Assembly (NCBI GenBank): GCA_017464045.1
Contig: JAFUEG010000147.1
Span: 1-5,530 of the forward strand
From: Lachnospiraceae bacterium
Lineage (GTDB): Bacteria; Bacillota_A; Clostridia; Lachnospirales; Lachnospiraceae
Reading direction: 5' to 3'
Length of the DNA: 5,530 nucleotides
Part shown: positions 1 through 5,530 of the stretch, one piece after another
Position numbering within the stretch: the first letter of the stretch is position 1
How the letters are laid out: the number at the start of each line of letters is the position of its first letter
The notes under the pieces: model-generated
Seen by the model: the letters and a program-made list of their open reading frames with translations, nothing else
The model's database searches: none
Told to the model about the DNA's origin: nothing
Program-made: the position numbers and the translations under genes

Positions 1-180
1 AACAGAACCGTTAGTGATAATGTTATCTCTTCCATGAACATTGGATGACCCCTTGTCAGTTCTCTTCTGACCCTTTCTCATAAGCACATCATCCGGCAAT
101 GAATCGCAGTAGAAGTACTCTTTCCACTGGTCTGCCATAGTACTGCTTGCTGCACTGACTAATGCTTTAATTAATCCCAT
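1..180 (-). CDS. SPFH-domain protein, YdjI / virion-core-like family (N-terminal 60 codons only)
   Basis: Partial gene: the ATG is at 178-180 and the frame is open to the left edge, giving 60 residues. The N-terminus begins MGLIKAL, followed by a DQWKEYFYCDSLP stretch, a KGQKRT motif, and a DNIITNGS segment just before the edge. This pattern is characteristic of the YdjI-like SPFH family, often annotated 'virion core protein-like'. In Bacillus subtilis YdjI is encoded with the PspA homologue YdjF and helps tie it to the membrane, so a role in membrane stress or organisation is plausible but inferred. The start is supported by GGGAG at 188-192, seven bases upstream. The gene lies 89 bases downstream of the Tim44-like gene on the same strand. 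I see no convincing promoter or terminator in that gap, so co-transcription is likely. The SPFH domain proper lies mostly outside the window. Confidence 0.82.
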   Translation of the reverse strand, partial: MGLIKALVSAASSTMADQWKEYFYCDSLPDDVLMRKGQKRTDKGSSNVHGRDNIITNGSV

Positions 181-269
181 TTTGTATCTCCCTTCTTTGA
201 ATTAAATAGTTTTAAATGTATATGTGAAATATATCTCATGCAGCTTCTGCACGGATACTTATTACACTC

Positions 270-1052
270 TTATTCCACCTGCTCACATCTTGAAAATTCC
301 CAGGTCTTTATATTAAATGCTATGATTGGCGCATCACAATATGCACACTTTTTAGCTCCAAGCATTTTAATCGGGGCACCACACTGCGGACAGGTTAAGG
401 ATACACCTTTTTCATCAGCATTTTCCACCACATCACGATCCTGTATGTAAATCATATCGACCTCATACTTGGACTGCTCAAATCTATCCTTAGAACCTTT
501 CTTAATCTTAGACTCATCTTCCTCATCGGTTATGTAATGATAGCTTTGAACCGCTGCTTGAAATCTCACTGTACATCTGCCGGCACGCTTGTCATATCTT
601 GCAATTTCCATGCGATGTATCTTTACATCCTTGTAATGTTCATGCTGACGGTTTACCGAGTTCTTTTCTATCCTGTCTACCAAAGTTCTCCTAAGCTCGC
701 TTGTACCCTCGGATAAAACTGAAGAATGTCTCTCATCTATGGCACGAAGAAATGTAACCAAAACATTTTTAGCTTTTTCCTTCATCTCTTCATAATTGAA
801 TTCCGGAAAGTCTCTCATGATGGCAGGGAGCATCATACTGGTCACACCGGAAACTGATTTAGGACTCATATCAGTATCATCAAGACCCTCTCTAAATCCT
901 GCAAAAGCCTCATCAAGCGGAATCTTTTTTACGCCAAACATCTTCTGGTTGAAAACCCTTATCTTATGTCTCACATAAAGTACTCCGCCAAAGCCTGCGA
1001 GCACGATAGCTGCCGCTATAATTAAACCTGCTGATGCAAAACCCGAACCCAT
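270..1052 (-). CDS. Membrane-anchored Tim44-like domain protein with C-terminal zinc ribbon
   Basis: A 260-residue protein. An uncleaved N-terminal membrane helix spans about residues 7-27 (Gly/Ala/Ile/Val-rich), followed by a basic stretch VRHKIR. Residues about 65-205 resemble the Tim44-like/Mba1-type fold: a helical part with MRDFPEFNYEEMKEKA, then a strand-rich part with KIHRMEIARYD and CTVRFQAAVQSY. The C-terminus carries a four-cysteine zinc ribbon, CPQC at 221-224 and CAYC at 236-239, spaced 11 residues apart. The positive charges after the helix suggest that the domain and ribbon are cytoplasmic. The start is supported by GGGAGA at 1061-1066, eight bases before the ATG. A good promoter lies upstream at 1135-1163. 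Linkage to an SPFH/YdjI-like gene recalls the ydj (pspA-ydjGHI) neighbourhood of Bacillus, where YdjG also has a zinc ribbon. A shared envelope-maintenance role is inference; the biochemical function is unknown. Confidence 0.8.
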   Translation of the reverse strand: MGSGFASAGLIIAAAIVLAGFGGVLYVRHKIRVFNQKMFGVKKIPLDEAFAGFREGLDDTDMSPKSVSGVTSMMLPAIMRDFPEFNYEEMKEKAKNVLVTFLRAIDERHSSVLSEGTSELRRTLVDRIEKNSVNRQHEHYKDVKIHRMEIARYDKRAGRCTVRFQAAVQSYHYITDEEDESKIKKGSKDRFEQSKYEVDMIYIQDRDVVENADEKGVSLTCPQCGAPIKMLGAKKCAYCDAPIIAFNIKTWEFSRCEQVE

Positions 1053-1134
1053 AGACCATATCTCCCATACATTTTAATAAACTGCATATATGATAAAAAC
1101 CACTCTCATAAAATATCATATTCAGACAAAATTT

Positions 1135-1163
1135 ATTATATTATAAATTATAAAATTAAGCAA
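1135..1163 (-). promoter_or_regulatory. Candidate SigA-type promoter for the Tim44-like/SPFH operon
   Basis: On the minus strand, TTGCTT (1158-1163) and TATAAT (1135-1140) are separated by exactly 17 bases. The -10 is a perfect consensus match and the -35 keeps the TTG. Transcription would start near 1128, giving a leader of about 75 bases before the ATG at 1052. The region is extremely AT-rich, so chance -10 matches are likely (a second TATAAT overlaps just upstream). The correct spacing to a TTG-containing -35 is what favours this one. Confidence 0.6.
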
Positions 1164-1220
1164 GAATATAAAGCAACAATGATGGAGTAAATCTGTTGTC
1201 GTTGAGATTGAATAAAATCC

Positions 1221-1250
1221 TTGCAATAAAATAACACTAAAGGTTATAAT
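1221..1250 (+). promoter_or_regulatory. Candidate SigA-type promoter for the DUF4236/peptidase operon
   Basis: On the plus strand, TTGCAA (1221-1226) and TATAAT (1245-1250) are separated by 18 bases. Transcription would start near 1257, giving a leader of about 78 bases. The start regions of the two divergent promoters are roughly 130 bases apart, so one regulator bound between 1164 and 1220 could affect both operons, though I see no strong operator there. The leader holds no obvious riboswitch or terminator-like hairpin. Confidence 0.6.
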
Positions 1251-1334
1251 GTGGATATCAGATAAAGAAATATAAAAGTAAATTATGTAAGTTTTAAAAT
1301 CACTTAAAACACACAATAAAACCGGAGGATAAAA

Positions 1335-1973
1335 ATGGGATTAAGATTTAGAAAAAGCATATCCGTAGCCAAAGGCGTCAAGGTTAATATCAATAAAAAA
1401 AGCGCCGGTGTTACAGTTGGAAAAAGAGGTGCTCACTACACCATAAACACAACCGGTAAACAGACTGCTTCTGTCGGTCTTCCGGGAACAGGTCTTTCTT
1501 ATTCAAAATCATTTGGCGGTAAAAAGAAAAGCAGCAAGGCTTCGTCTTCAAAAAAATCTTCGAGTTCTTCAAGCACAAAAAGTGCAGGCGATGATTTATT
1601 AAACGAGGCAAAGGCTGCAGGCAACAATTCCGGCTGCATAATACTTGCAATCGCAGCAGTTGCTATAGTTGCCATACTCGTGTTTGGTATATGGGGCATA
1701 GTAAAGCTTATCGTCAGCCACAAGGATAAAGCCTCTTCAACCGACAAGGGTTCTGTCGAGTCCGTAGTAAATAACGATAGTTCATCTAACTCGACAGGTG
1801 ATAAATCTTCAAGTGACAGCTCATCATCAACAAGCGGTGAGATGGTATGGGTAACCTCAAGTGGTTCAAAATATCACTCAAAGAGTGACTGCGGAGGTAT
1901 AAGCGGTGCTACTCAGATATCTCTTGAAGAAGCAGAAAGCCGGGGACTCACTCCTTGTAAAAAATGCCACTGA
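1335..1973 (+). CDS. DUF4236 membrane protein with C-terminal Cys/His metal-binding-like module
   Basis: A 212-residue protein in five parts. Residues 1-57 match DUF4236: MGLRFRKSIS, a GVTVGKRGAHYTIN segment, and the family-typical SVGLPGTGLSYS. Residues 58-82 are a Lys/Ser-rich linker. A single membrane helix spans about 101-127. Residues 130-168 are a Ser/Asp-rich flexible linker. Residues 169-212 form a compact module with H181 (in KYHSKSDC), C186, C208 and C211 (in TPCKKCH), resembling the short 'YHxxxxC...TPCxxC' modules found at the ends of many secreted Firmicute proteins. A metal site is likely by analogy but unproven. The Lys-rich flank before the helix predicts that DUF4236 is inside and the Cys/His module outside. 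GGAGG at 1324-1328, six bases from the ATG, fixes the start. The peptidase-like gene follows after 36 bases and is probably co-transcribed. DUF4236 has no known biochemical function. Confidence 0.85.
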   Translation: MGLRFRKSISVAKGVKVNINKKSAGVTVGKRGAHYTINTTGKQTASVGLPGTGLSYSKSFGGKKKSSKASSSKKSSSSSSTKSAGDDLLNEAKAAGNNSGCIILAIAAVAIVAILVFGIWGIVKLIVSHKDKASSTDKGSVESVVNNDSSSNSTGDKSSSDSSSSTSGEMVWVTSSGSKYHSKSDCGGISGATQISLEEAESRGLTPCKKCH

Positions 1974-2009
1974 TGCTTATCAGAGCATAAAACATATCAG
2001 ACATAGGAT

Positions 2010-2837
2010 ATGATTGATAATATGATAGAAAATAATAAAACAACATTGAAAAAAGAATATATATCTGTTGACGGCTCCTTTGGAGGCAATCAAAGATGGT
2101 TAAGGAAATATGAGGATAAAGCCAACACCCTGTCAGATTACGGATGCGGTCTTATCTCTGCCAACGATGTGCTTTTGCATATCTCCGACCGACAGAACAA
2201 TCCGTCAAGAGAAAAATACATAGCGGCTGTTCGTGATATGAATCGCCGCTATTTTCACGTACTGCCATTTTTAGGTGTATCCGGAATTATGATAAGCTTT
2301 TATATGAAGCTGTACCTTTTCATGCACAAAAAACATTTCAAAAATAAATACAAGGTAAGATGGGGTGTAGCTCCTCACAATCTGCTTAAGCGCATAAAGG
2401 AGATGCTTGAAAATGACATACCCGTCATACTTTCAATCGGTCCCGGACTCATACGTGGACGAAAAGCCGAGCTCCCGCTATACAACATAAATCAACGTGA
2501 CAATCTCAGCCATAACTCAAACGACCGGAAAACAAGCAACAAAAATATAAACCGGCAAAACTCAAACAATCAAAACTCAAACAATAATAACTCAGGCAGC
2601 CAAACAAGTGATATAACCATTGCCGGTTCAGACGATAATTATGAATTCTCCCGTGTTAATTCCGTCAAAGACCACTATGTCAACGTAACCGGCATAATTG
2701 AAAGTGAAAATTGCACCATGTTTGAGATATCCTCCTGGGGAAAAAAATACTACATCAATTATAGCGAATATCGTGATTATGTTAAAAAGCATGATAACTA
2801 TCTTTTTAGTAACATATTATATATAAAGGCAAAATGA
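2010..2837 (+). CDS. Putative papain/C39-like cysteine peptidase with Asn-rich insert
   Basis: A 275-residue protein with no signal peptide or clear membrane anchor. The N-terminal part has GGNQRW (Q28, candidate oxyanion glutamine) and, 18 residues on, YGCGLISAND (C46, candidate nucleophile). DMNRRYFHVLPFLGVSG follows at 76-92, then WGVAPHNLL and NDIPVILSIGP (135-145). After an Asn/Ser/Gln-rich insert (about 162-205) come DHYVNVTGI (H222, candidate catalytic His) and ISSWGKKYYI (240-249), recalling the papain NSWG motif but with Ser in place of Asn. From memory this matches an uncharacterised clostridial family with GCG, AHFVTVTG and SSWG motifs. Peptidase activity is inference; an amidase or transglutaminase-like role is possible. 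The start is uncertain: AGGA at 2005-2008 is only one base from the ATG at 2010 and 13 bases from the in-frame ATG at 2022, which would give 271 residues. Being second in an operon, it may rely on translational coupling. Confidence 0.72.
   Translation: MIDNMIENNKTTLKKEYISVDGSFGGNQRWLRKYEDKANTLSDYGCGLISANDVLLHISDRQNNPSREKYIAAVRDMNRRYFHVLPFLGVSGIMISFYMKLYLFMHKKHFKNKYKVRWGVAPHNLLKRIKEMLENDIPVILSIGPGLIRGRKAELPLYNINQRDNLSHNSNDRKTSNKNINRQNSNNQNSNNNNSGSQTSDITIAGSDDNYEFSRVNSVKDHYVNVTGIIESENCTMFEISSWGKKYYINYSEYRDYVKKHDNYLFSNILYIKAK
2556..2585 (+). repeat. Perfect 15-bp tandem duplication inside the peptidase-like gene
   Basis: The unit CAAAACTCAAACAAT occurs twice back to back (2556-2570 and 2571-2585), in frame, encoding QNSNN twice (residues 183-192). 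A diverged relative at 2511-2525 encodes HNSND. The repeat sits in a low-complexity Asn-rich insert between the halves that carry the candidate catalytic Cys and His. Being a multiple of three, copy-number change would keep the frame and only alter linker length. Confidence 0.85.
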
Positions 2838-2849
2838 TAACAAAATCCA

Positions 2850-2889
2850 AAAGCCATAATTTCTTAAATTCATGAGAGATTATGGCTTT
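2850..2889. terminator. Bidirectional rho-independent terminator between convergent genes
   Basis: AAAGCCATAAT (2850-2860) pairs perfectly with ATTATGGCTTT (2879-2889). The stem extends inward through 2861-2865 with 2874-2878, with G-U wobbles at two positions, leaving a loop of about eight bases. On the plus strand it is followed by TATATTTTAT; on the minus strand the downstream tract is TTGGATTTTG. It lies 12 bases after the peptidase-like stop and 22 bases past the DUF4956 stop, so it can end both operons. Confidence 0.85.
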
Positions 2890-2911
2890 ATATTTTATAC
2901 CAATGTATACT

Positions 2912-3583
2912 TTACAGCTGATTCTGTTGTTCAGTGTACGGAAGGATGGATATTTCAAGGTTGCCGTTCTTTGTACGAAGCTCATCTATAAATGCTTTTT
3001 CTTCGGCAGGATTTTTCATCTGAATCTTATATGAAAGTCTGAACATACTTCCCATTCCTGTCGTTTTTACTCCGGCATTCTCAACATTTTTCAGGTAATG
3101 CGCAAATATCTCATCAAACGTTCCGTTGTATTCCAGATTTTCAGGAATCGTTATCCTAAGAAGTCTGTCAGCGGACATGCTTGCATGTTCAAAAACATTT
3201 ACACTTCCCAGCATAAGGAAAAGCACTGCAAGTCCGAGAAGGATTACCACTCCGTATGCTATATATCCCATACCAAAGGCAATACCTGAACCCATGGAAA
3301 CCAGTATAACCGCTATCTCATCTGCACTTCCCTGAGCACTTCTGAATCTTATAAGTGCAAATGCACCTCCTATAGCAACACCGGCACCGATATTACCATT
3401 AACAAAAGTGATTACCGCAGCTACAATAAACGGAATAAGTGTAGCAACTATGAAAAACCTTTTTGTGGATCTAACACGAAAGCTCATAATCCACGCGTAT
3501 ATAAAACCTGCGACCAGCGCAACCGCTGCCATTATAAAAAATTCCAATGGTGTAACAATTGATGAATATATTGAATCAAACAT
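2912..3583 (-). CDS. DUF4956 integral membrane protein, partner of the VTC domain gene
   Basis: A 223-residue protein, last gene of the operon. The N-terminal two thirds is membrane-embedded, with hydrophobic segments at about 15-34, 43-62, 64-78, 90-108 and 109-127. The signature RFRSAQGSADEI (79-90), typical of DUF4956, follows a Gly-rich hydrophobic stretch. Residues about 138-223 form a soluble domain with predicted alternating strands and helices (LLRITIPENL, FDEIFAHYLKNVENAG, FRLSYKIQMKNPAEEKAFIDEL). GGGAGGG at 3591-3597, seven bases upstream, fixes the start and nearly touches the VTC stop codon 15 bases away. DUF4956 genes commonly sit beside VTC-domain genes in bacteria. By analogy with the eukaryotic VTC complex, where membrane subunits carry the polyphosphate product across the bilayer, this protein might be the membrane partner, but that is inference with no sequence homology claimed. 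Confidence 0.88.
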   Translation of the reverse strand: MFDSIYSSIVTPLEFFIMAAVALVAGFIYAWIMSFRVRSTKRFFIVATLIPFIVAAVITFVNGNIGAGVAIGGAFALIRFRSAQGSADEIAVILVSMGSGIAFGMGYIAYGVVILLGLAVLFLMLGSVNVFEHASMSADRLLRITIPENLEYNGTFDEIFAHYLKNVENAGVKTTGMGSMFRLSYKIQMKNPAEEKAFIDELRTKNGNLEISILPYTEQQNQL

Positions 3584-3598
3584 ATTTTATCCCTCCCT

Positions 3599-4291
3599 TT
3601 AAACTGCTTTTTGTAATTGTTGACGGTACGCTTCTCCGTATTTGGAAAAGCTTCCTTTATATATTTTACCTTCTGCGAGGATTGCCGACAGCCATAACGG
3701 CATAGCCTGCTGAACCTTGATTTCAAGGATTGTCCAGCCATCCGCAAGCAGCGGCACTCCATCCATTGAAGTTTTTAAATTAAGCTCATCAACCCTATAT
3801 CTGGGGTTATTATCTATAGTAAGCCGAAGATCTCCATCCGGTTCATAATAAGCTGTGCGGTCATATATTATAAGGCACGACGGAACAAGATTTTTATAAT
3901 AATCCCGGAATGTAGTTATCTCCCTGTTAATCTGTCCTCCTGCACATATATCACCTTCACCTGCAAAGAATTTATGTACAAGCGGTATCGTACTTTCCAC
4001 CCTCCGCTTATAAATGATATCATAAGCCTTTCTCTTCAACTCAAGAAATACCGGTGAATCATCTGTTGCAATTCCATATGACCTGAGTCTGATTTTTTCT
4101 TTAAAAGGAGGCTTTTCAAGACTTGTACGTATAAGCAGATAATCAGGCGTATCATAATATAAAGATGCTATAGATGTGAGACCGAACTGATCAATCTCCA
4201 TATGACCGACAAGCTTTTTCTTTAAAAACTCTGTCTGATCAGCATTTAACAAATATTTAAGTTCATATCGTTTCATTACTGTAATTGCCAT
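3599..4291 (-). CDS. VTC-domain polyphosphate polymerase-like protein
   Basis: A 230-residue stand-alone VTC domain of the triphosphate-tunnel fold, which in yeast Vtc4 makes polyphosphate from ATP. Visible family motifs, in order: RYELKY (8-13), SLYYDTPD (43-50), KIRLRSYG (66-73), FLELKRK (82-88), YKRRV (94-98), YDRTAYY (143-149), LRLTID (155-160), ILEIKV (188-193) and SKYGEAY (216-222). By rough alignment the tunnel residues of Vtc4 are kept: R68 and R70, K86, R145, R156, the acidic E190 with K192, and K217. It should therefore be catalytically competent, though this is a by-eye mapping. No membrane helix or SPX domain is present, so it is cytoplasmic and depends on another protein for membrane contact, most likely the DUF4956 product. 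GGAGG at 4298-4302 is six bases from the chosen ATG, favouring it over the in-frame Met at residue 6. The kinase-like gene stops 14 bases upstream. Confidence 0.9.
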   Translation of the reverse strand: MAITVMKRYELKYLLNADQTEFLKKKLVGHMEIDQFGLTSIASLYYDTPDYLLIRTSLEKPPFKEKIRLRSYGIATDDSPVFLELKRKAYDIIYKRRVESTIPLVHKFFAGEGDICAGGQINREITTFRDYYKNLVPSCLIIYDRTAYYEPDGDLRLTIDNNPRYRVDELNLKTSMDGVPLLADGWTILEIKVQQAMPLWLSAILAEGKIYKGSFSKYGEAYRQQLQKAV

Positions 4292-4297
4292 ATTATG

Positions 4298-4302
4298 CCT
4301 CC
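4298..4302 (-). promoter_or_regulatory. Ribosome binding site deciding the VTC start
   Basis: GGAGG on the minus strand, six bases upstream of the ATG at 4289-4291 and immediately after the kinase-like stop codon (4306-4308). The alternative Met at residue 6, just before the conserved RYELKY motif, would be about 21 bases away and lacks its own site. Confidence 0.8.
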
Positions 4303-4305
4303 ATT

Positions 4306-5530
4306 CTATAATGCTATCTTAATTACAAACCTTCCGTCCTTTGCCATCGCACTTACACGTCCATCATACAAGCCTGCCGTTTCCTTCACATATGAAAGTC
4401 CCAATCCTGCATGATCATTATCCTTTGCATTGTCGAGCTTGGTAAATCTGTCAAATACCTGATTATATTCATTATCTTCAAGCTCTGTATCATTTTCACA
4501 CTGTAAAACTATTCTTTCTTCTTTGCGTCTTAATATAAAGCTTACTTCCTTTTTTGCATACTCCATGGAGTTATTAATCAGCTCATCTATAAGTTTCATA
4601 AGCTTACCCTTATCGGCATTTATCATAACACCGTCCTCTATATCCTTTGTAAGCCTGATACCCTTCGACTCAAAGCCTGCCGCTTTATCATTTAATCCCG
4701 ATAAAACAAGCTCCGAAAGGTTAATTGATTCAGCCTTACTATTATCATCAAATATCACGGACGAATTAATCTTTTCAACCAGCTGTCCCATCTTCTTAAC
4801 CTGACGTCTTATGGAATTTGTCTGTTCATCAGGTCCGTAAGTTCGTTCAAGTATCTCAGCATTGGCATTGATTATCGTAAGCGGAAGTCCGAATTCATTA
4901 TTAACTCCTGCTATAAATTTTTTCTGTTTTCTGTCTGCCTCCTCAAGTGGTGAGAATACTGCCTTTCCTGCCAGCTTAAGTACAAATATGCTTATGATTA
5001 TACAAAGCACCTCACCGACTATAGATATGATAAGTATTCGATAAGATGGAAGCATTTCTCTTCCCTGGTCGATGACTGTGACATAGGTCAGGTCCCCGCT
5101 TGGATTTGTATATACTCGATATCGATATATTCCCTTTGTCCATCCGACAGTTTCATCAAGCAAATCCTTTGCCCAGCTTTCAGCCTCTTCCTCCGTAATA
5201 GCCGACATATTAAATGCAACCGTTTCTACCTTTTCACCGTCCTCGGAAAATGCAAATGTAAAATATCTTACCGAAGCTCTCATCTCCGGAGAGTCAGGTC
5301 CCATAGGTCCAAATCTTCCTATCTCCTGACCTTCCCCCTGTACTCCCGTTGCTGCATTTTGATTAGTCGAATCTTCAAAATCCTTTTTCTTCTTGTGCTC
5401 CTTTTGACCGCCGTCCATTATAAATTGCCCGTACTGGTCTGCCAGCCTCTGAGTAATTCTGTCTGCGTCTTGTGCAACCATGGTAAAATTAACACCGTTT
5501 ATTACGGTAAGCAATACAGTCAGAAGTACA
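4306..5530 (-). CDS. Sensor histidine kinase-like protein lacking the phospho-acceptor His (N-terminus beyond window)
   Basis: Partial: the frame is open through the right edge, and the first visible residues VLLTVLLTVINGV look like the end of a first membrane helix. Residues are counted from codon 5512-5514. An extracellular sensor region (about 12-157) includes a charged low-complexity stretch (35-78). A second helix covers about 159-180, with no clear HAMP domain after it. The dimerisation helix has KKFIAGVNNEFGLPLTI (198-214), where kinases of this group read SHELKTPL, so Asn206 replaces the phosphorylated His. The ATP-binding part keeps an N-box-like ELINNSMEYA (311-320), an FDRFTKLD F-box (354-361) and AGLGLS (369-374). 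The G1 region is CENDTE, without a DxGxG motif, though related clostridial kinases also have weak G1 boxes. It heads the visible operon with VTC and DUF4956. It may bind ATP or signal conformationally, or pair with another kinase. Confidence 0.85.
   Translation of the reverse strand, partial: VLLTVLLTVINGVNFTMVAQDADRITQRLADQYGQFIMDGGQKEHKKKKDFEDSTNQNAATGVQGEGQEIGRFGPMGPDSPEMRASVRYFTFAFSEDGEKVETVAFNMSAITEEEAESWAKDLLDETVGWTKGIYRYRVYTNPSGDLTYVTVIDQGREMLPSYRILIISIVGEVLCIIISIFVLKLAGKAVFSPLEEADRKQKKFIAGVNNEFGLPLTIINANAEILERTYGPDEQTNSIRRQVKKMGQLVEKINSSVIFDDNSKAESINLSELVLSGLNDKAAGFESKGIRLTKDIEDGVMINADKGKLMKLIDELINNSMEYAKKEVSFILRRKEERIVLQCENDTELEDNEYNQVFDRFTKLDNAKDNDHAGLGLSYVKETAGLYDGRVSAMAKDGRFVIKIAL

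Noticed and set aside
239..251. Small hairpin TGCAG-CTT-CTGCA after the Tim44-like gene
   Set aside because: A five-base-pair stem with a three-base loop and no U-tract is too weak for a terminator; read-through into the SPFH gene is more likely.
181..269. Possible internal promoter in the 89-base gap before the SPFH gene
   Set aside because: The gap is AT-rich, but no -35/-10 pair with acceptable spacing was found on the minus strand.
1174..1198. Inverted repeat CAACA...TGTTG between the divergent promoters, possible operator
   Set aside because: The arms are only five bases with a 15-base gap, which is expected by chance in a region this size.
1122..1316. Open frame of 64 codons on the minus strand across the divergent promoter region
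   Set aside because: It has Phe/Ile/Tyr-rich composition typical of translated AT-rich DNA, no ribosome site was noted, and it covers both candidate promoters, so it is unlikely to be a gene.
1973..2005. Short hairpin (ATGCT/AGCAT) and imperfect direct repeat TATCAGAGCATA / TATCAGACATA between the DUF4236 and peptidase-like genes
   Set aside because: The stem is only five base pairs without a U-tract, and the repeat is short and imperfect in an AT-rich gap, so it is not convincing as a terminator or operator.
5512..5514. TTG as the start codon of the kinase-like gene
   Set aside because: The frame continues without a stop to the window edge and the upstream residues extend a hydrophobic membrane helix, so the true start lies beyond 5530.
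1..5530. Mobile elements, CRISPR arrays, tRNA or rRNA genes
   Set aside because: No transposase-like frame, regularly spaced repeats, long terminal inverted repeats or recognisable RNA gene were seen on either strand.

Overview
The window looks like a chromosomal segment from a low-GC Gram-positive anaerobe of the Clostridia, most likely Lachnospiraceae. The basis is an AT-rich composition with very AT-rich spacers, strong GGAGG-type ribosome sites, SigA-like promoters, and a gene set (SPFH/YdjI-like, Tim44-like zinc ribbon, DUF4236, VTC plus DUF4956) that I associate with that group. The taxonomic call is inference; no rRNA or tRNA is present to anchor it.

Layout. (1) 1-1052, minus strand: two genes read right to left, a membrane-anchored Tim44-like protein with a C-terminal zinc ribbon (270-1052), then the first 60 codons of an SPFH/YdjI-like protein that runs off the left edge. 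(2) 1053-1334: a divergent AT-rich promoter region with one good candidate promoter on each strand. (3) 1335-2837, plus strand: a DUF4236 membrane protein ending in a probable metal-binding Cys/His module, followed 36 bases later by a papain/C39-like putative cysteine peptidase with an Asn-rich insert. (4) 2850-2889: a strong hairpin between convergent genes that can stop transcription on both strands. (5) 2912-5530, minus strand: a tight three-gene operon read right to left, consisting of a sensor histidine kinase-like protein (cut by the right edge), a VTC-family polyphosphate polymerase domain protein, and a DUF4956 membrane protein, with gaps of 14 and 15 bases.

How the genes may work together. 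The right-hand operon looks like a membrane-linked polyphosphate module: VTC as the catalytic tunnel domain, DUF4956 as a candidate membrane partner, and a sensor protein upstream. The sensor is the oddest protein here, because the H-box position that should carry the phosphorylated histidine is asparagine (codon at 4897-4899). It is therefore probably not a conventional autokinase, unless the residue is a sequencing error. The left-hand divergent pair of operons resembles an envelope or membrane-maintenance neighbourhood (SPFH, Tim44-like, DUF4236), with an uncharacterised peptidase-like protein attached. No mobile element, CRISPR array, tRNA or rRNA was seen.
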